This document shows, in pieces, positions 15,304-23,049 of a stretch of DNA of 64,000 nt. Under the pieces are notes generated by a model. That model worked only from the letters and a program-made list of their open reading frames with translations. It made no database searches and was not told the DNA's origin. The position numbers and the translations under genes are program-made. Within the stretch, counting starts at the first letter, position 1, and each line of letters starts with the position of its first letter. Source of the stretch: Streptomyces canus (GTDB taxonomy: Bacteria > Actinomycetota > Actinomycetes > Streptomycetales > Streptomycetaceae); the NCBI RefSeq assembly GCF_041435015.1, contig NZ_CP107989.1:6634001-6698000 (forward strand). The letters run 5' to 3'.

Positions 15304-15906
15304 ATGCGACCCCTTTCGATCTCCGGTGCCTGGGTGTTCGAGCCGAAGGTCTTCCCCGACGGCCGGGGCAGCTTCCACGAGTGGTTCAAGGCCCCGGTCT
15401 TCGCGGAGGCCGCGGGCCACCCGCTCGGCCTGGCCCAGGCCAACATGTCCGTCTCCAGCCGGGGCACCCTGCGCGGCATCCACTTCGCCGACGTGCCGCC
15501 CGGGCAGGCCAAGTACGTCAAGTGCGTGCGCGGCGCGATCCTCGACGTGATCGTGGACATCCGGACCGGCTCGCCGACCTTCGGCCAGTGGGAGATCGTC
15601 CGCCTGGACGACCAGGACCACCACGCCGTCTATCTCTCCGAGGGACTCGGCCACGGGTTCATGGCGCTGACCGACGACGCCACCGTGGTCTACCTCTGCT
15701 CGGAGGGGTACGCACCCGAGCGCGAGCACGGCATCCACCCGCTCGACCCGGAGATCGGCATCGAGTGGCCCGAGGGGGTCGCCCCGCTGCTCTCTCCCAA
15801 GGACGAGCAGGCGCCCACCCTGGCCGAGGCCCGCGAGCAGGGGCTGCTGCCCTCCTACGAGGAGTGCGTGGCCTACCGGGAGAGCCTCGGCTCCCTCGGT
15901 TCCTGA
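15304..15906 (+). CDS. rmlC: dTDP-4-dehydrorhamnose 3,5-epimerase
   Basis: It epimerises C3 and C5 of dTDP-4-keto-6-deoxyglucose. The 200-residue cupin has the usual motifs: WVFEPKVFPDGRGSFHEWF near the start, LRGIHF (active-site His), KYVKCVRGAILDVIVD and YLSEGLGHGFMAL. The length is normal. It is 9 bp downstream of the glycosyltransferase and closes the rhamnose operon, in the order A-B-D-GT-C. No hairpin stands between its stop and the promoter of the ribosomal protein operon, so some read-through is possible. Confidence 0.94.
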   Translation: MRPLSISGAWVFEPKVFPDGRGSFHEWFKAPVFAEAAGHPLGLAQANMSVSSRGTLRGIHFADVPPGQAKYVKCVRGAILDVIVDIRTGSPTFGQWEIVRLDDQDHHAVYLSEGLGHGFMALTDDATVVYLCSEGYAPEREHGIHPLDPEIGIEWPEGVAPLLSPKDEQAPTLAEAREQGLLPSYEECVAYRESLGSLGS

Positions 15907-15938
15907 ACCCGCGGGTTTGAAGTGAGGCGGGGCCCGGT

Positions 15939-15968
15939 TTGACCCGTTCGGCCGTGGCCCCGTAACCT
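15939..15968 (+). promoter_or_regulatory. Probable housekeeping promoter of rplU-rpmA
   Basis: TTGACC at 15939-15944, an 18-bp spacer and TAACCT at 15963-15968 fit the main vegetative sigma factor. Transcription would start near 15975, giving a leader of about 140 nt before rplU. Confidence 0.6.
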
Positions 15969-15976
15969 GGAGCGTC

Positions 15977-16100
15977 GGCGTGTCCACTGGTGACACGCCA
16001 CATCCCCGTAAACCTCTTCCTCTCGGGTCGCTGTTCTGGCCGGGAGAGGCCGCTCGCTCTGCCGGGCGGCTGGACTGCGGGGGTGCCGTTCCCGAGCGAG
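15977..16100 (+). promoter_or_regulatory. Structured 5' leader of rplU
   Basis: A perfect 8-bp stem GGCGTGTC/GACACGCC (15977-15999) is followed by a long-range pairing CTCGCTC (16053) with GAGCGAG (16094), ending 14 nt before the GTG start and next to the purine-rich ribosome site. Ribosomal protein operons are often controlled by such leaders binding their own product. That role here is inference. Confidence 0.4.
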
Positions 16101-16114
16101 AGAGTGAGATCCGC

Positions 16115-16435
16115 GTGTACGCCATCGTGCGCAGCGGTGGTCGCCAGCACAAGGTTGCTGTCGGCGACATCGTTGAGGTTGACAAGATTTCCACTGCCAA
16201 GGTTGGCGACACGGTCGAGCTCTCGACCCTGCTCGTTGTCGACGGCGAGGCTGTCACCAGCGACCCGTGGGTGCTGGCCGGCATCAAGGTCCAGGCCGAG
16301 GTCGTGGACCACCACAAGGGCGTCAAGATCGACATCCTTCGCTACAAGAACAAGACCGGCTACCGCCGTCGTCAGGGCCACCGCCAGCAGTACACGGCGA
16401 TCAAGGTCACTGAGATCCCCGCGGCTGCGAAGTAA
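16115..16435 (+). CDS. rplU: 50S ribosomal protein L21
   Basis: L21 binds 23S rRNA in the large subunit. The 106-residue product starts at GTG 16115 ([14 protein letters not shown]), the canonical L21 N-terminus, and contains the signature [20 protein letters not shown]. The longer open frame upstream is leader RNA, not protein. It lies 14 bp from rpmA, the usual L21-L27-Obg order. Preferred codons are used throughout, as expected for a highly expressed gene. Confidence 0.97.
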   Translation: MYAIVRSGGRQHKVAVGDIVEVDKISTAKVGDTVELSTLLVVDGEAVTSDPWVLAGIKVQAEVVDHHKGVKIDILRYKNKTGYRRRQGHRQQYTAIKVTEIPAAAK

Positions 16436-16449
16436 GGGACTGAGGAGAG

Positions 16450-16704
16450 ATGGCACACAAGAAGGGCGCATCGTCCACCCGTAACGGTCGTGACTCCAAC
16501 GCTCAGCGCCTTGGCGTGAAGCGTTTCGGTGGTCAGGTCGTCAACGCGGGCGAGATCCTGGTCCGCCAGCGCGGCACCCACTTCCACCCCGGCGCGGGCG
16601 TCGGCCGTGGCGGCGACGACACGCTGTTCGCCCTCGAGGCCGGTTCGGTGCAGTTCGGCACCAGCCGTGGCCGCAAGGTCGTGAACATCGTTCCGGTCGC
16701 CTGA
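16450..16704 (+). CDS. rpmA: 50S ribosomal protein L27
   Basis: The 84-residue protein begins [22 protein letters not shown], the conserved N-terminal arm that reaches the peptidyl transferase centre. The rest ([33 protein letters not shown]) is standard. It has no cleavable N-terminal extension of the type found in some Firmicutes. The ribosome site GAGGAGA lies just before the ATG. A strong terminator follows, so obg is probably transcribed both by read-through and from its own promoter. Confidence 0.97.
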   Translation: MAHKKGASSTRNGRDSNAQRLGVKRFGGQVVNAGEILVRQRGTHFHPGAGVGRGGDDTLFALEAGSVQFGTSRGRKVVNIVPVA

Positions 16705-16719
16705 TCGGAAACTTTCGCG

Positions 16720-16759
16720 AGGCGGACCTCACTTCCCTGGTGGGAAGGCGGGTCCGCCT
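16720..16759 (+). terminator. Terminator after rpmA
   Basis: Nested perfect stems AGGCGGACC/GGTCCGCCT and CTTCCC/GGGAAG are followed by TTTCG. This is a convincing intrinsic terminator 16 bp after the L27 stop. Confidence 0.85.
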
Positions 16760-16809
16760 TTCGCGTGTTAAGCCAGTAGTACTCGTGACGTTTTTGGAGG
16801 CACCGAACC

Positions 16810-18246
16810 ATGACCACCTTCGTGGACCGCGTCGAACTGCATGTCGCCGCGGGTAACGGAGGTCACGGCTGTGCCTCCGTCCACCGTGAGAAGTTCAAGC
16901 CGCTCGGCGGCCCGGACGGCGGGAACGGGGGGCGTGGCGGTGACGTGATCCTCACCGTCGACCAGTCCGTCACCACGCTGCTCGACTACCACCACTCCCC
17001 GCACCGCAAGGCCACCAACGGCAAGCCCGGCGAGGGCGGCAACCGCTCCGGCAAGGACGGCCAGGACCTGGTCCTGCCGGTACCGGACGGCACCGTCGTT
17101 CTCGACCGGCAGGGCAACGTCCTCGCCGACATGGTCGGGCACGGCACCTCCTACGTCGCCGCCCAGGGCGGCCGCGGCGGCCTCGGCAACGCGGCGCTGG
17201 CCTCCGCCCGCCGCAAGGCCCCCGGGTTCGCGCTGCTCGGCGTGCCGGGAGATCTCCAGGACATCGTCCTGGAGCTCAAGACCGTCGCCGACGTGGCGCT
17301 GGTCGGCTACCCGAGCGCGGGCAAGTCCTCGCTGATCTCGGTGCTGAGCGCGGCCAAGCCGAAGATCGCCGACTACCCCTTCACCACGCTGGTCCCGAAC
17401 CTGGGCGTGGTGACCGCCGGCTCGACCGTCTACACCATCGCCGACGTGCCGGGCCTGATCCCGGGCGCCAGCCAGGGCAAGGGCCTGGGCCTGGAGTTCC
17501 TGCGGCACGTGGAGCGCTGCAGTGTCCTCGTCCACGTCCTGGACACCGCCACGCTGGAGTCCGACCGCGACCCGGTCTCCGACCTCGACATCATCGAGGC
17601 GGAGCTCAGGGAGTACGGCGGCCTCGACAACCGTCCCCGCATCGTCGTCCTGAACAAGATCGACGTACCGGACGGCAAGGACCTCGCCGAGATGGTGCGG
17701 CCGGATCTGGAGGCGCGCGGCTACCGCGTCTTCGAGGTGTCCGCCGTCGCCCACATGGGGCTGAAGGAGCTGTCCTTCGGGCTCGCCGAGCTGGTCGGCA
17801 AGGCGCGGGCCGCCAAGCCCAAGGAGGAGGCGACCCGGATCGTCATCCGGCCCAAGGCCGTGGACGACGCGGGCTTCACCGTGGTGCGCGAGGAGGACGG
17901 GCTGTACCGGGTGCGCGGCGAGAAGCCGGAGCGCTGGGTGCGGCAGACCGACTTCAGCAACGACGAGGCCGTCGGCTACCTCGCCGACCGCCTCAACCGC
18001 CTCGGTGTGGAAGAGCAGTTGATGAAGGCGGGCGCCCGCTCGGGCGACGGCGTCGCCATCGGCCCCGAGGACAACGCGGTCGTCTTCGACTGGGAGCCGA
18101 CCGTCATGGCCGGCGCCGAGATGCTCGGCCGGCGCGGCGAGGACCACCGCTTCGAGGCACCCCGGCCCGCCGCCCAGCGCCGCCGCGACAAGCAGGCCGA
18201 ACGGGACGAGGCGACCCAGGAGTTCGACGACTTCGAGCCGTTCTGA
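16810..18246 (+). CDS. obg: Obg/CgtA GTPase
   Basis: This is an essential GTPase of 50S assembly and stringent or developmental control; in streptomycetes Obg level affects aerial mycelium formation. The 478-residue product has three parts. The Gly-rich Obg fold covers residues 1-158 ([32 protein letters not shown]). The G domain has GYPSAGKSS (P-loop, about residue 165), a DVPGLIPGA switch and NKID. A C-terminal OCT domain with [10 protein letters not shown] is followed by an acidic/Arg tail. The ribosome site TTTTTGGAGG is strong. Obg completes the L21-L27-Obg block. Confidence 0.96.
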   Translation: MTTFVDRVELHVAAGNGGHGCASVHREKFKPLGGPDGGNGGRGGDVILTVDQSVTTLLDYHHSPHRKATNGKPGEGGNRSGKDGQDLVLPVPDGTVVLDRQGNVLADMVGHGTSYVAAQGGRGGLGNAALASARRKAPGFALLGVPGDLQDIVLELKTVADVALVGYPSAGKSSLISVLSAAKPKIADYPFTTLVPNLGVVTAGSTVYTIADVPGLIPGASQGKGLGLEFLRHVERCSVLVHVLDTATLESDRDPVSDLDIIEAELREYGGLDNRPRIVVLNKIDVPDGKDLAEMVRPDLEARGYRVFEVSAVAHMGLKELSFGLAELVGKARAAKPKEEATRIVIRPKAVDDAGFTVVREEDGLYRVRGEKPERWVRQTDFSNDEAVGYLADRLNRLGVEEQLMKAGARSGDGVAIGPEDNAVVFDWEPTVMAGAEMLGRRGEDHRFEAPRPAAQRRRDKQAERDEATQEFDDFEPF

Positions 18247-18296
18247 GTGAACGCCGGGCGACGTCCCGGCCTACCGAAGGACAACCAACCGCCCTT

Positions 18297-18336
18297 CCTG
18301 TGAGTCGTACGGGGCAATCCGTACGACCGTCACAGG
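18297..18336 (+). promoter_or_regulatory. Hairpin overlapping the ribosome site of the FG-GAP gene
   Basis: CCTGTGA/TCACAGG and GTCGTACGG/CCGTACGAC form a 16-bp stem with a small bulge. Its 3' arm ends inside AGGAGGGGG, the Shine-Dalgarno sequence for the ATG at 18350. It may terminate obg transcripts, hide the ribosome site, or both. Confidence 0.6.
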
Positions 18337-18349
18337 AGGGGGATGCGGC

Positions 18350-19870
18350 ATGCGCGTACAACGAAGAGGGTGGCGCACGGGGCTCGCCGTCGCCCTGGCG
18401 CTCGGCGGGGTCGTCGCCCTGCCCGCCGCCGCGGGTGCCGCGGGTGCCGCCCCTCACCAGGCGCGGGACGACTTCAACGGGGACGGCTACGCGGACCTCG
18501 CGGTGGCCGCGCCCGACGGGACCGTCGCGGGGAGGGCGAAGGCCGGGTTCGTCGGCGTGCTGTACGGCTCGGCGAGCGGCCTGAAGACCTCCACGAAGCA
18601 GGTGTTCAGCCAGAACAGCGCGGGGATACCGGGCACCGCCGAGGCGGGCGACCGGTTCGGCAGCGCGCTCACCACCGCCGACCTGGACCGGGACGGATAC
18701 ACCGACCTGATCGTGGGCGTGGGCGGCGAGGACGGTGGTTCCGGCCGGGTGCAGGTCGTCTGGGGCGGTGCCCGCGGTCTGGCGGGCGGTGCCACCCTCG
18801 CCTCCGGCGCGGCCCACGACCGGCTGGGCGCCCAGGGGCACCTCGCGGCGGGCGACGTCGACGGGGACGGCGCGAGCGACCTGCTGACCGTGGTGAACCA
18901 GCACGACCTGGTGGCGACCGGCGGCCCCTTCACCCGCGGTGGCTCGGCCACCGGGGAACGCCGGGTGGTGAAGGACAGGTACGACAGTCGCGTCCTCGAC
19001 CTCGACGTCGGCGACCTCAACGGCGACGGGATCACGGATGTCGTGGCCGCCGAGAACGGCACCGACACGTTCGACTCCCGGCGGATCGCGTACTGGTGGG
19101 GCACCAAGGACGGCCTCACGCCCTACACCCTCGTCTACGACATCGACGGCGCCGGGCTCCAGGGTGGCGAGAACCTCGCGGTCGGGGACGTGAACCGGGA
19201 CGGCTATGCCGACATCGTGGTGGGCCGGACCGTCGAAGGCTACGAGAGCGACGGGGACACCTACCGCGCGAAGGGCGGCCGTGTCACCTGGATACCCGGC
19301 ACCTCGGGCGCTCCTGACGGTGTGTCGGCCCAGTTCGTCAACCAGGACAACCCCGGCGTGCCCGGCACCGCCGAGAAGGGCGACGGCTTCGGGACCGACG
19401 TCCAGCTCGCCGACGTCGACGGCGACGGGTACCTCGACGTGGTCACCGGGGTGCCCGGCGAGGACCTGGGCACCCCCACCGACCCGGACGCCTGGCCCGA
19501 CGCGGGGTCCGTCGTCGTGCTCAGCGGCCGGGCCGACGGGCTGACCGGTGCCGGCTCCCACCAGGTGGTCACGCAGAACAGCACAGGCGTGCCGGGTACC
19601 GCCGAGAAGGGCGACGCCTTCGGCGGGGCCGTCCATGTGGGTGACGCGAACGGCGACGGACTGGCCGACGTCGCGGTCGGCGCTCCCGGCGAGAACGCGG
19701 GCGCGGGGTCCGTGTGGTCCTTCCGCTCCCGGGGGGAGTACGTCGTGTCGCCTGGCGGTGTGCCGCTTCCGGCCACCATCCTGGGGCCGAACGGAACGTT
19801 CACCTTCGGCCACACCCTGCTCGGTACGACCGCCGCGAAGGCCCGTCTGGGCTCGGGCTTCGCCAACTAA
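18350..19870 (+). CDS. Secreted FG-GAP/VCBS-repeat (integrin-like) protein
   Basis: A Sec signal peptide (RRGWRTGLAVALALGGVVAL, cleavage near AGAAGAA) precedes seven FG-GAP-type repeats. Each has a calcium-binding D-x-(D/N)-x-D-G loop: DFNGDGYADL, DLDRDGYTDL, DVDGDGASDL, DLNGDGITDV, DVNRDGYADI, DVDGDGYLDV and DANGDGLADV. This spacing predicts a seven-bladed beta-propeller of about 470 residues, exported and calcium-stabilised. There is no anchor or enzymatic domain. Such proteins are common in streptomycete secretomes and usually of unknown ligand. The start at 18350 is chosen over an ATG at 18343 in another frame because the signal sequence follows. It may bind wall polymer or substrate; function open. 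Confidence 0.85.
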   Translation: MRVQRRGWRTGLAVALALGGVVALPAAAGAAGAAPHQARDDFNGDGYADLAVAAPDGTVAGRAKAGFVGVLYGSASGLKTSTKQVFSQNSAGIPGTAEAGDRFGSALTTADLDRDGYTDLIVGVGGEDGGSGRVQVVWGGARGLAGGATLASGAAHDRLGAQGHLAAGDVDGDGASDLLTVVNQHDLVATGGPFTRGGSATGERRVVKDRYDSRVLDLDVGDLNGDGITDVVAAENGTDTFDSRRIAYWWGTKDGLTPYTLVYDIDGAGLQGGENLAVGDVNRDGYADIVVGRTVEGYESDGDTYRAKGGRVTWIPGTSGAPDGVSAQFVNQDNPGVPGTAEKGDGFGTDVQLADVDGDGYLDVVTGVPGEDLGTPTDPDAWPDAGSVVVLSGRADGLTGAGSHQVVTQNSTGVPGTAEKGDAFGGAVHVGDANGDGLADVAVGAPGENAGAGSVWSFRSRGEYVVSPGGVPLPATILGPNGTFTFGHTLLGTTAAKARLGSGFAN

Positions 19871-19905
19871 ACCCAAAAGATCGTCAGTCGGCAGTGTCCT
19901 GAAGG

Positions 19906-19953
19906 CCGTTGCGCCGGGATCACGTTCATCATGTGATACCCGAGTCGCAACGG
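19906..19953 (+). terminator. Terminator after the FG-GAP gene
   Basis: A perfect outer stem CCGTTGCG/CGCAACGG and an inner GGGATCAC/GTGATACCC stem with one bulge are followed by CTCTTCTGTTGTC. The structure separates this gene from the phosphatase gene. Confidence 0.7.
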
Positions 19954-20070
19954 CTCTTCTGTTGTCTACCTATTTGTCATGCACGCGAACACTCTGGTTC
20001 AACGCACGGATCCCCCCGAAGCGTGAGCTTCAAGGGTGTCCAAGAGGTCAGCGACGCAAGGGAGTTCGCT

Positions 20071-21621
20071 ATGTACGGAGCAGCATCACCCGGCCGACGC
20101 CGCTTTCTGACCGCAGGCGCCGCCGTGCTCGGCGCCGCCGCCTCCGCCCAGCTGTGGGTGCCGGGCACCGCGCGAGCGGCGGAGACCCCGCTGCCCGACG
20201 GGGTGTTCAGCCTCGGTGTGTCCTCCGGTGACCCGTTGCCGGACGGCATCGTGCTGTGGACCCGGCTCGCCCCGGACCCGCTGAACGGCGGGGGTATGCC
20301 CGACAGGGTGGTGCCGGTGGATTGGGAACTCGCCGAGGACCAGCGTTTCAGAAAGGTCGTCCGCCGGGGCACCGCCCAGGCCATGCCCGCGTTCGGACAC
20401 AGCGTTCACGTCGATGTGCGGGGGCTGCGCGCGGGCCGCACGTACTGGTACCGCTTCCGCGCCGACGGCCAGCTCTCGCGCACCGGCCGCACCCGCACCG
20501 CCCCTGCCCGGCACAGCTCCGGTGGCAGCCTCCGGGTCGCGCTCGCCTCCTGCCAGAACTGGCAGAACGGCTACTTCACGCCGTACGCCGACATGCTGGA
20601 CCAGGACCCCGACGTCGTGCTGTTCGTCGGCGACTACATCTACGAGTCGGCGCCGTCGTCGGCGGGTCCGCGCCGACACGAGGGCACGGGGGAGCCGTAC
20701 ACCCTCGTCCAGTACCGCAACCGGTACGCCCAGTACCGCACCGACCCGGACCTCGCCGAGATCCACGCGAGCACGCCCTGGGTGGTCACCTTCGACGACC
20801 ACGAGGTCGACAACGACTGGGCCGGCGAGATCCCGCAGGACCCCGACAAGCAGCCGCACGACGCGTTCGTGGCCCGGATGACCGCGGCCTTCCAGGCGTA
20901 CTACGAGCACATGCCGGTCCGTGCCACGGCCTTCCCGGACGGCCCGCACATCCAGATGTACCGGCGTCTGGAGTTCGGACGTCTGGTCCGGCTGAACCTG
21001 CTCGACACCCGGCAGTTCCGCAGCGACCAGGTCACCGGTCAGGCGGCCGCCCAGGATCCCTCGCTCACCATGCTCGGCGCCGAGCAGAAGCAGTGGCTCC
21101 TGGACGGGCTGCACGACTCCCCGGCCCGCTGGAACGTCATCGCCTCGCAGATCATGATGGCCGAGACCGACATCCTGCTCGGCGAGGGCAAGCTCTGGTA
21201 CTACGACGCCTGGGACGGCTACCAGGTCGAACGCAACGCGCTCCTGGAGGAGTTCAGAAGTGTGCGCAACCCGGTCGTGCTCTCGGGCGACCGTCACCTC
21301 ACGATGATCAGCGACCTCAAGGAGGACTACGCCGACCCGTCCTCCCGGGTGGTCGGCGCCGAGTTCGTCGGGACGTCCATCTCCAGCAACGGTGACCAGG
21401 ACCAGGCCGCCTTCCACGCCCAGTGGGACCCGCTGAAGGCCGACAACCCGCACTGGAAGGTCATCGACGCCCACCGCGGCTACCACCTCTTCGACATCGA
21501 CCGGCACGGCATCGACGCCCAGGTCCGGGTCGTGGACACGGTGGTCGGGCCGCACGCGACGCCCAGCACGCTGGCGCAGCTCCGGGTGGACGCGGGCAAG
21601 CCCGGAGTCCATGTGGTGTGA
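20071..21621 (+). CDS. phoD: PhoD-family phosphodiesterase/alkaline phosphatase, Tat-exported
   Basis: This is a 516-residue metallophosphoesterase. The N-terminus has a twin-arginine signal (SPGRRRFLTAGAAVLGAAAS, then GTARAAE). A Fn3-like PhoD N-terminal domain follows (FSLGVSSGDPLPDGIVLWTR, RTYWYRFRA). The metal-site motifs are VLFVGDYIYE, TFDDHEVDNDW and VLSGDRHLTM. PhoD enzymes use calcium and iron, cleave phosphomono- and diesters, and in Bacillus degrade wall teichoic acid. The adjacent CDP-ribitol/TagF block makes a teichoic-acid target plausible here. The ATG at 20071 is chosen because the signal begins right after it. A single GTTCAACGCAC element upstream resembles one half of a PHO box, but no second repeat is evident. 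Confidence 0.9.
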   Translation: MYGAASPGRRRFLTAGAAVLGAAASAQLWVPGTARAAETPLPDGVFSLGVSSGDPLPDGIVLWTRLAPDPLNGGGMPDRVVPVDWELAEDQRFRKVVRRGTAQAMPAFGHSVHVDVRGLRAGRTYWYRFRADGQLSRTGRTRTAPARHSSGGSLRVALASCQNWQNGYFTPYADMLDQDPDVVLFVGDYIYESAPSSAGPRRHEGTGEPYTLVQYRNRYAQYRTDPDLAEIHASTPWVVTFDDHEVDNDWAGEIPQDPDKQPHDAFVARMTAAFQAYYEHMPVRATAFPDGPHIQMYRRLEFGRLVRLNLLDTRQFRSDQVTGQAAAQDPSLTMLGAEQKQWLLDGLHDSPARWNVIASQIMMAETDILLGEGKLWYYDAWDGYQVERNALLEEFRSVRNPVVLSGDRHLTMISDLKEDYADPSSRVVGAEFVGTSISSNGDQDQAAFHAQWDPLKADNPHWKVIDAHRGYHLFDIDRHGIDAQVRVVDTVVGPHATPSTLAQLRVDAGKPGVHVV

Positions 21622-21710
21622 GGACGTTCCCTGAGAGGGGCATGGCCTTCATCACAGTCCCACGCTCCTCTCAGGTCACACTCAGGCACTTCTCTTACCG
21701 TCCTCTGACT

Positions 21711-22905
21711 ATGGAGACGGACTGTACGAGTGACGACCTTCCGGTGAACGGCGTGACCGCTCCGCTGCCCGCCGGCACCAGCCTGCTGCACATCGGCCCC
21801 CACAAGACCGGCACGACCGCCATCCAGGGCGCGCTGTTCGCGGCGAAGGGCCTGCTGCCCAGGCACGGCGTCGTGTTCCCGGCGCACAGCAGACACCCCA
21901 TGGAAGCCGCCCTGGCCGCGTGCGCGAGGCCCGCGATGCTCGGCGACACCGCGCCCACCGAGAAGCACTGGACGCGGCTGCTGGACCAGGTCGGGGCCAC
22001 CGGCGGGAAGACCTCGGTGATCAGCAGCGAGTTCTTCGCCGACGCCGAGGACGACGACACGATCGCGCGGATCGTCGAGCAGCTCGGCGGGGAGGGCGTG
22101 CACGTACTGGTCACGCTGCGGCCGCTGGTGCGGATCATGCCCTCGCAGAGTGGCAGCAGTACGTGCAGAACGGCCTGCGCATGGGCTACGAGGACTGGCT
22201 CACCCACATGCTGAGGAAGGCGCCGTACGAGCAGCCCAACCCCAGCTTCTGGCGCCGCCACCGGCACGACCGGCTCGTCGGCGCTGGGCCCGGGCGGTCG
22301 GTGCGGAGCGGATCACCGTCGTCGTGGTCGACGACCGCGACCGCGAGGGTCTGATGCGCACTTTCGAACAACTCCTCGGGTTGCCCGAGAATCTCCTCCA
22401 GCCCGTTCCGGATGCGGCGAATCGCTCTCTTACTCTCGCCGAGACCGAAATGCTGCGGAATCTTAACAAGGAATTCCGCGGCAATGGACTGCCGGACGAG
22501 TTGTATTCCAAGCTCGTCCGCAACGGCGCGGTCATGCATATGAAGAACGCGTGCAGCCCATCGCCCGAAGACGTGAAGATCCTCACTCCCGAGTGGGCCG
22601 TGGAGGCAGCCGCCGAGATCGGCGCCGAGATGGCAGGGCGTATCGGTGACCTGGGTGTGCGGATCGTCGGTGACCCCGGGCTCCTGTCCGCCGTACCGAA
22701 GGCGCCTGTCCTCGATGCGGTCCCCGCCCCGCGGATGGCGCCCGAGGTGGCGGCGCGGGCGCTGTACGGGGCGCTCGCCGCGGCGGCCGAGTCGCCGGGG
22801 CGGCACACCTCGCCCGTCAAGGCGCGCACGGTGCACCAGACGTCGTCGAGGGAACTCATGCGGGTACTCGGACACCGGTGCCTGAAGAAGCTGCGCTGCC
22901 GCTGA
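21711..22905 (+). pseudogene. Sulfotransferase-like gene with two frameshifts
   Basis: The coding potential runs through three frames. Residues from ATG 21711 give SLLHIGPHKTGTTAIQGALF, the 5'-phosphosulfate-binding loop of sulfotransferase-like proteins, and read to RIMPSQ. Two extra bases (AG at 22149-22150) shift the frame to WQQYVQNGLRMGYEDWLTHM and RRHRHDRLV. A missing base near 22279 shifts it again to RWARAVGAERITVVVVDD, which reads on to 22905. Corrected, the protein would be about 398 residues. I infer a sulfotransferase-fold enzyme that may modify a surface glycan, given its neighbours. Both lesions are single small indels, so sequencing error must be considered. Upstream homologue status is unknown to me. 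Confidence 0.75.
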
Positions 22906-23049
22906 ACTCCGGCACGATCGTCGTTACTGGCAGTGCAAGATGAATGACAGGTAGCGCGTACATATGCAGTGAAGGGCGGTCACCTTGCACAGCGGTAACC
23001 GCAAGTGGGACCATTTCCCCGTTCCCTGTCGCCCCGAGGTAGGTCTTCT

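Noticed and set aside
13186..16335. Very long reverse-strand open frame over the glycosyltransferase, rmlC and rplU
   Set aside because: It spans several certain genes on the other strand and has only composition-type sequence.
18343..19317. Overlapping frame starting at ATG 18343
   Set aside because: It is Arg-rich out-of-frame sequence over the FG-GAP gene and lacks a signal peptide or motif.
19990..20070. PHO box upstream of the PhoD-type gene
   Set aside because: Only one GTTCAAC element is visible; the second 11-bp repeat needed for a PhoP site is missing.
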